A stretch of DNA of 5,149 nucleotides. Origin: Pedosphaera sp. (GTDB lineage: Bacteria > Verrucomicrobiota > Verrucomicrobiia > Limisphaerales > SXTU01). How positions within the stretch are numbered: the stretch's first letter is position 1; each line of letters opens with the position of its first letter. Both the position numbers and the translations under genes were made by a program. The DNA lies in assembly GCA_009695395.1 (NCBI GenBank), contig SIBB01000273.1:1-5149 (forward strand), given 5' to 3'. A model generated the notes under the pieces. The model did no database searches. It was not told the DNA's origin and saw nothing but the letters and a program-made list of their open reading frames with translations. Shown here piece by piece: positions 4,722 to 5,149 of the stretch.

Positions 4722-5149
4722 GGACGACGGACTCCGCAATGAACTCAGCAAGCAAGGCGTCGTGGTTGTGACGCTCGAGGAGCTTTACAACTGGGGCCGC
4801 AAGAACTCCGTCTGGCCGCTCTCCTTCGGCCTGGCCTGCTGCGCCATCGAGATGATGGCCGCCAGCATGGCCCGCTACGACCTCGCCCGCTTCGGCGCGG
4901 AAGTCTTCCGCCCCTCGCCCCGGCAGGCGGACCTCATGATCGTGGCCGGCACTGTCACCAAGAAGATGGCCCCGCAAGTCGTGCGCCTCTACAACCAGAT
5001 GCCCGAGCCGAAATACGTCATCGCCATGGGCGCGTGCGCCATCAGCGGCGGCCCCTTCAAGCAGGGCTACAACGTCCTCAAGGGCATCGACAGATACATC
5101 CCGGTCGATGTCCACATCCCCGGTTGCCCGCCGCGGCCCGAGGCGCTCA
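4720..5149 (+). CDS. nuoB: NADH-quinone oxidoreductase subunit B (partial, 3' end beyond window)
   Basis: NuoB carries the terminal iron-sulfur cluster N2 of complex I, which passes electrons to quinone. It lies in the peripheral arm, next to NuoD and the membrane arm. The frame is open from ATG 4720 to the window edge, with 143 full codons visible. All four N2 ligands are present: the adjacent Cys40-Cys41 in GLACCAIEM (37-45), Cys106 in MGACAISGG (103-111) and Cys136 in HIPGCPPRPE (132-141). Other family blocks are NWGRKNSVWPLSFG (24-37), ARYDLARFGAEVFRPSPRQAD (51-71), GTVTKKMAP (77-85) and PEPKYVIAMG (95-104). It follows nuoA, the usual order, but after 96 bp instead of the usual close spacing. 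ATG 4720 sits on the edge of the inverted repeat, with no Shine-Dalgarno sequence; MDDGLRNELSKQGVVV is a plausible N-terminus. nuoC or nuoCD is expected next. Confidence 0.97.
   Translation, partial: MDDGLRNELSKQGVVVVTLEELYNWGRKNSVWPLSFGLACCAIEMMAASMARYDLARFGAEVFRPSPRQADLMIVAGTVTKKMAPQVVRLYNQMPEPKYVIAMGACAISGGPFKQGYNVLKGIDRYIPVDVHIPGCPPRPEAL

Noticed and set aside
1..5149. tRNA, rRNA, riboswitch or insertion-sequence features
   Set aside because: No cloverleaf, rRNA-like stretch, aptamer-like leader or transposase frame was seen; nearly all sequence is taken up by the listed genes.

Overview
The window is GC-rich, densely coded bacterial DNA with no RNA genes, insertion sequences or CRISPR arrays. 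It most likely comes from a member of Verrucomicrobiota. The main clue is the 51-residue, very basic protein at the left edge, which resembles a small-basic-protein family I remember as shared by Verrucomicrobiota and Chlamydiota (from memory, not searched). The near-total lack of Shine-Dalgarno sequences and the heptad-repeat hairpin between nuoA and nuoB are also compatible with that group. Assignment below phylum is not supported by anything I can see.

Left part (1-1044): the small basic protein gene (45-200) is followed by a terminator-like hairpin (245-282) and then an S4-domain rRNA pseudouridine synthase of the RsuA/RluB type (283-1044). Middle (1031-2548, minus strand): a membrane-anchored PQQ-type beta-propeller protein converges on the pseudouridine synthase gene and overlaps its 3' end by 14 bp. 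Across a 150-bp divergent intergenic region, which holds a promoter candidate on each side and a 19-bp dyad between them, lies a small secreted protein of unknown function (2699-3151). It is followed 39 bp later by pyrF, orotidine 5'-phosphate decarboxylase of pyrimidine synthesis (3191-3901).

Right part (3967 to the end): a 90-residue hypothetical protein with its own promoter candidate sits 6 bp upstream of nuoA. After a 96-bp gap filled by a hairpin built from 7-nt repeats comes nuoB, cut by the window edge. NuoA (membrane arm) and NuoB (peripheral arm, cluster N2) are neighbouring subunits of respiratory complex I, and the layout looks like the start of a nuo operon that continues past the right edge. 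The 90-residue gene may be its first cistron.

The genes are ordinary housekeeping and accessory genes, and I see no convincing new multi-gene system. The points most worth a second look are the nuoA-nuoB repeat element, two promoters whose geometry predicts leaderless mRNAs beginning at the start codon, and the uncharacterised 90-residue gene in front of nuoA.
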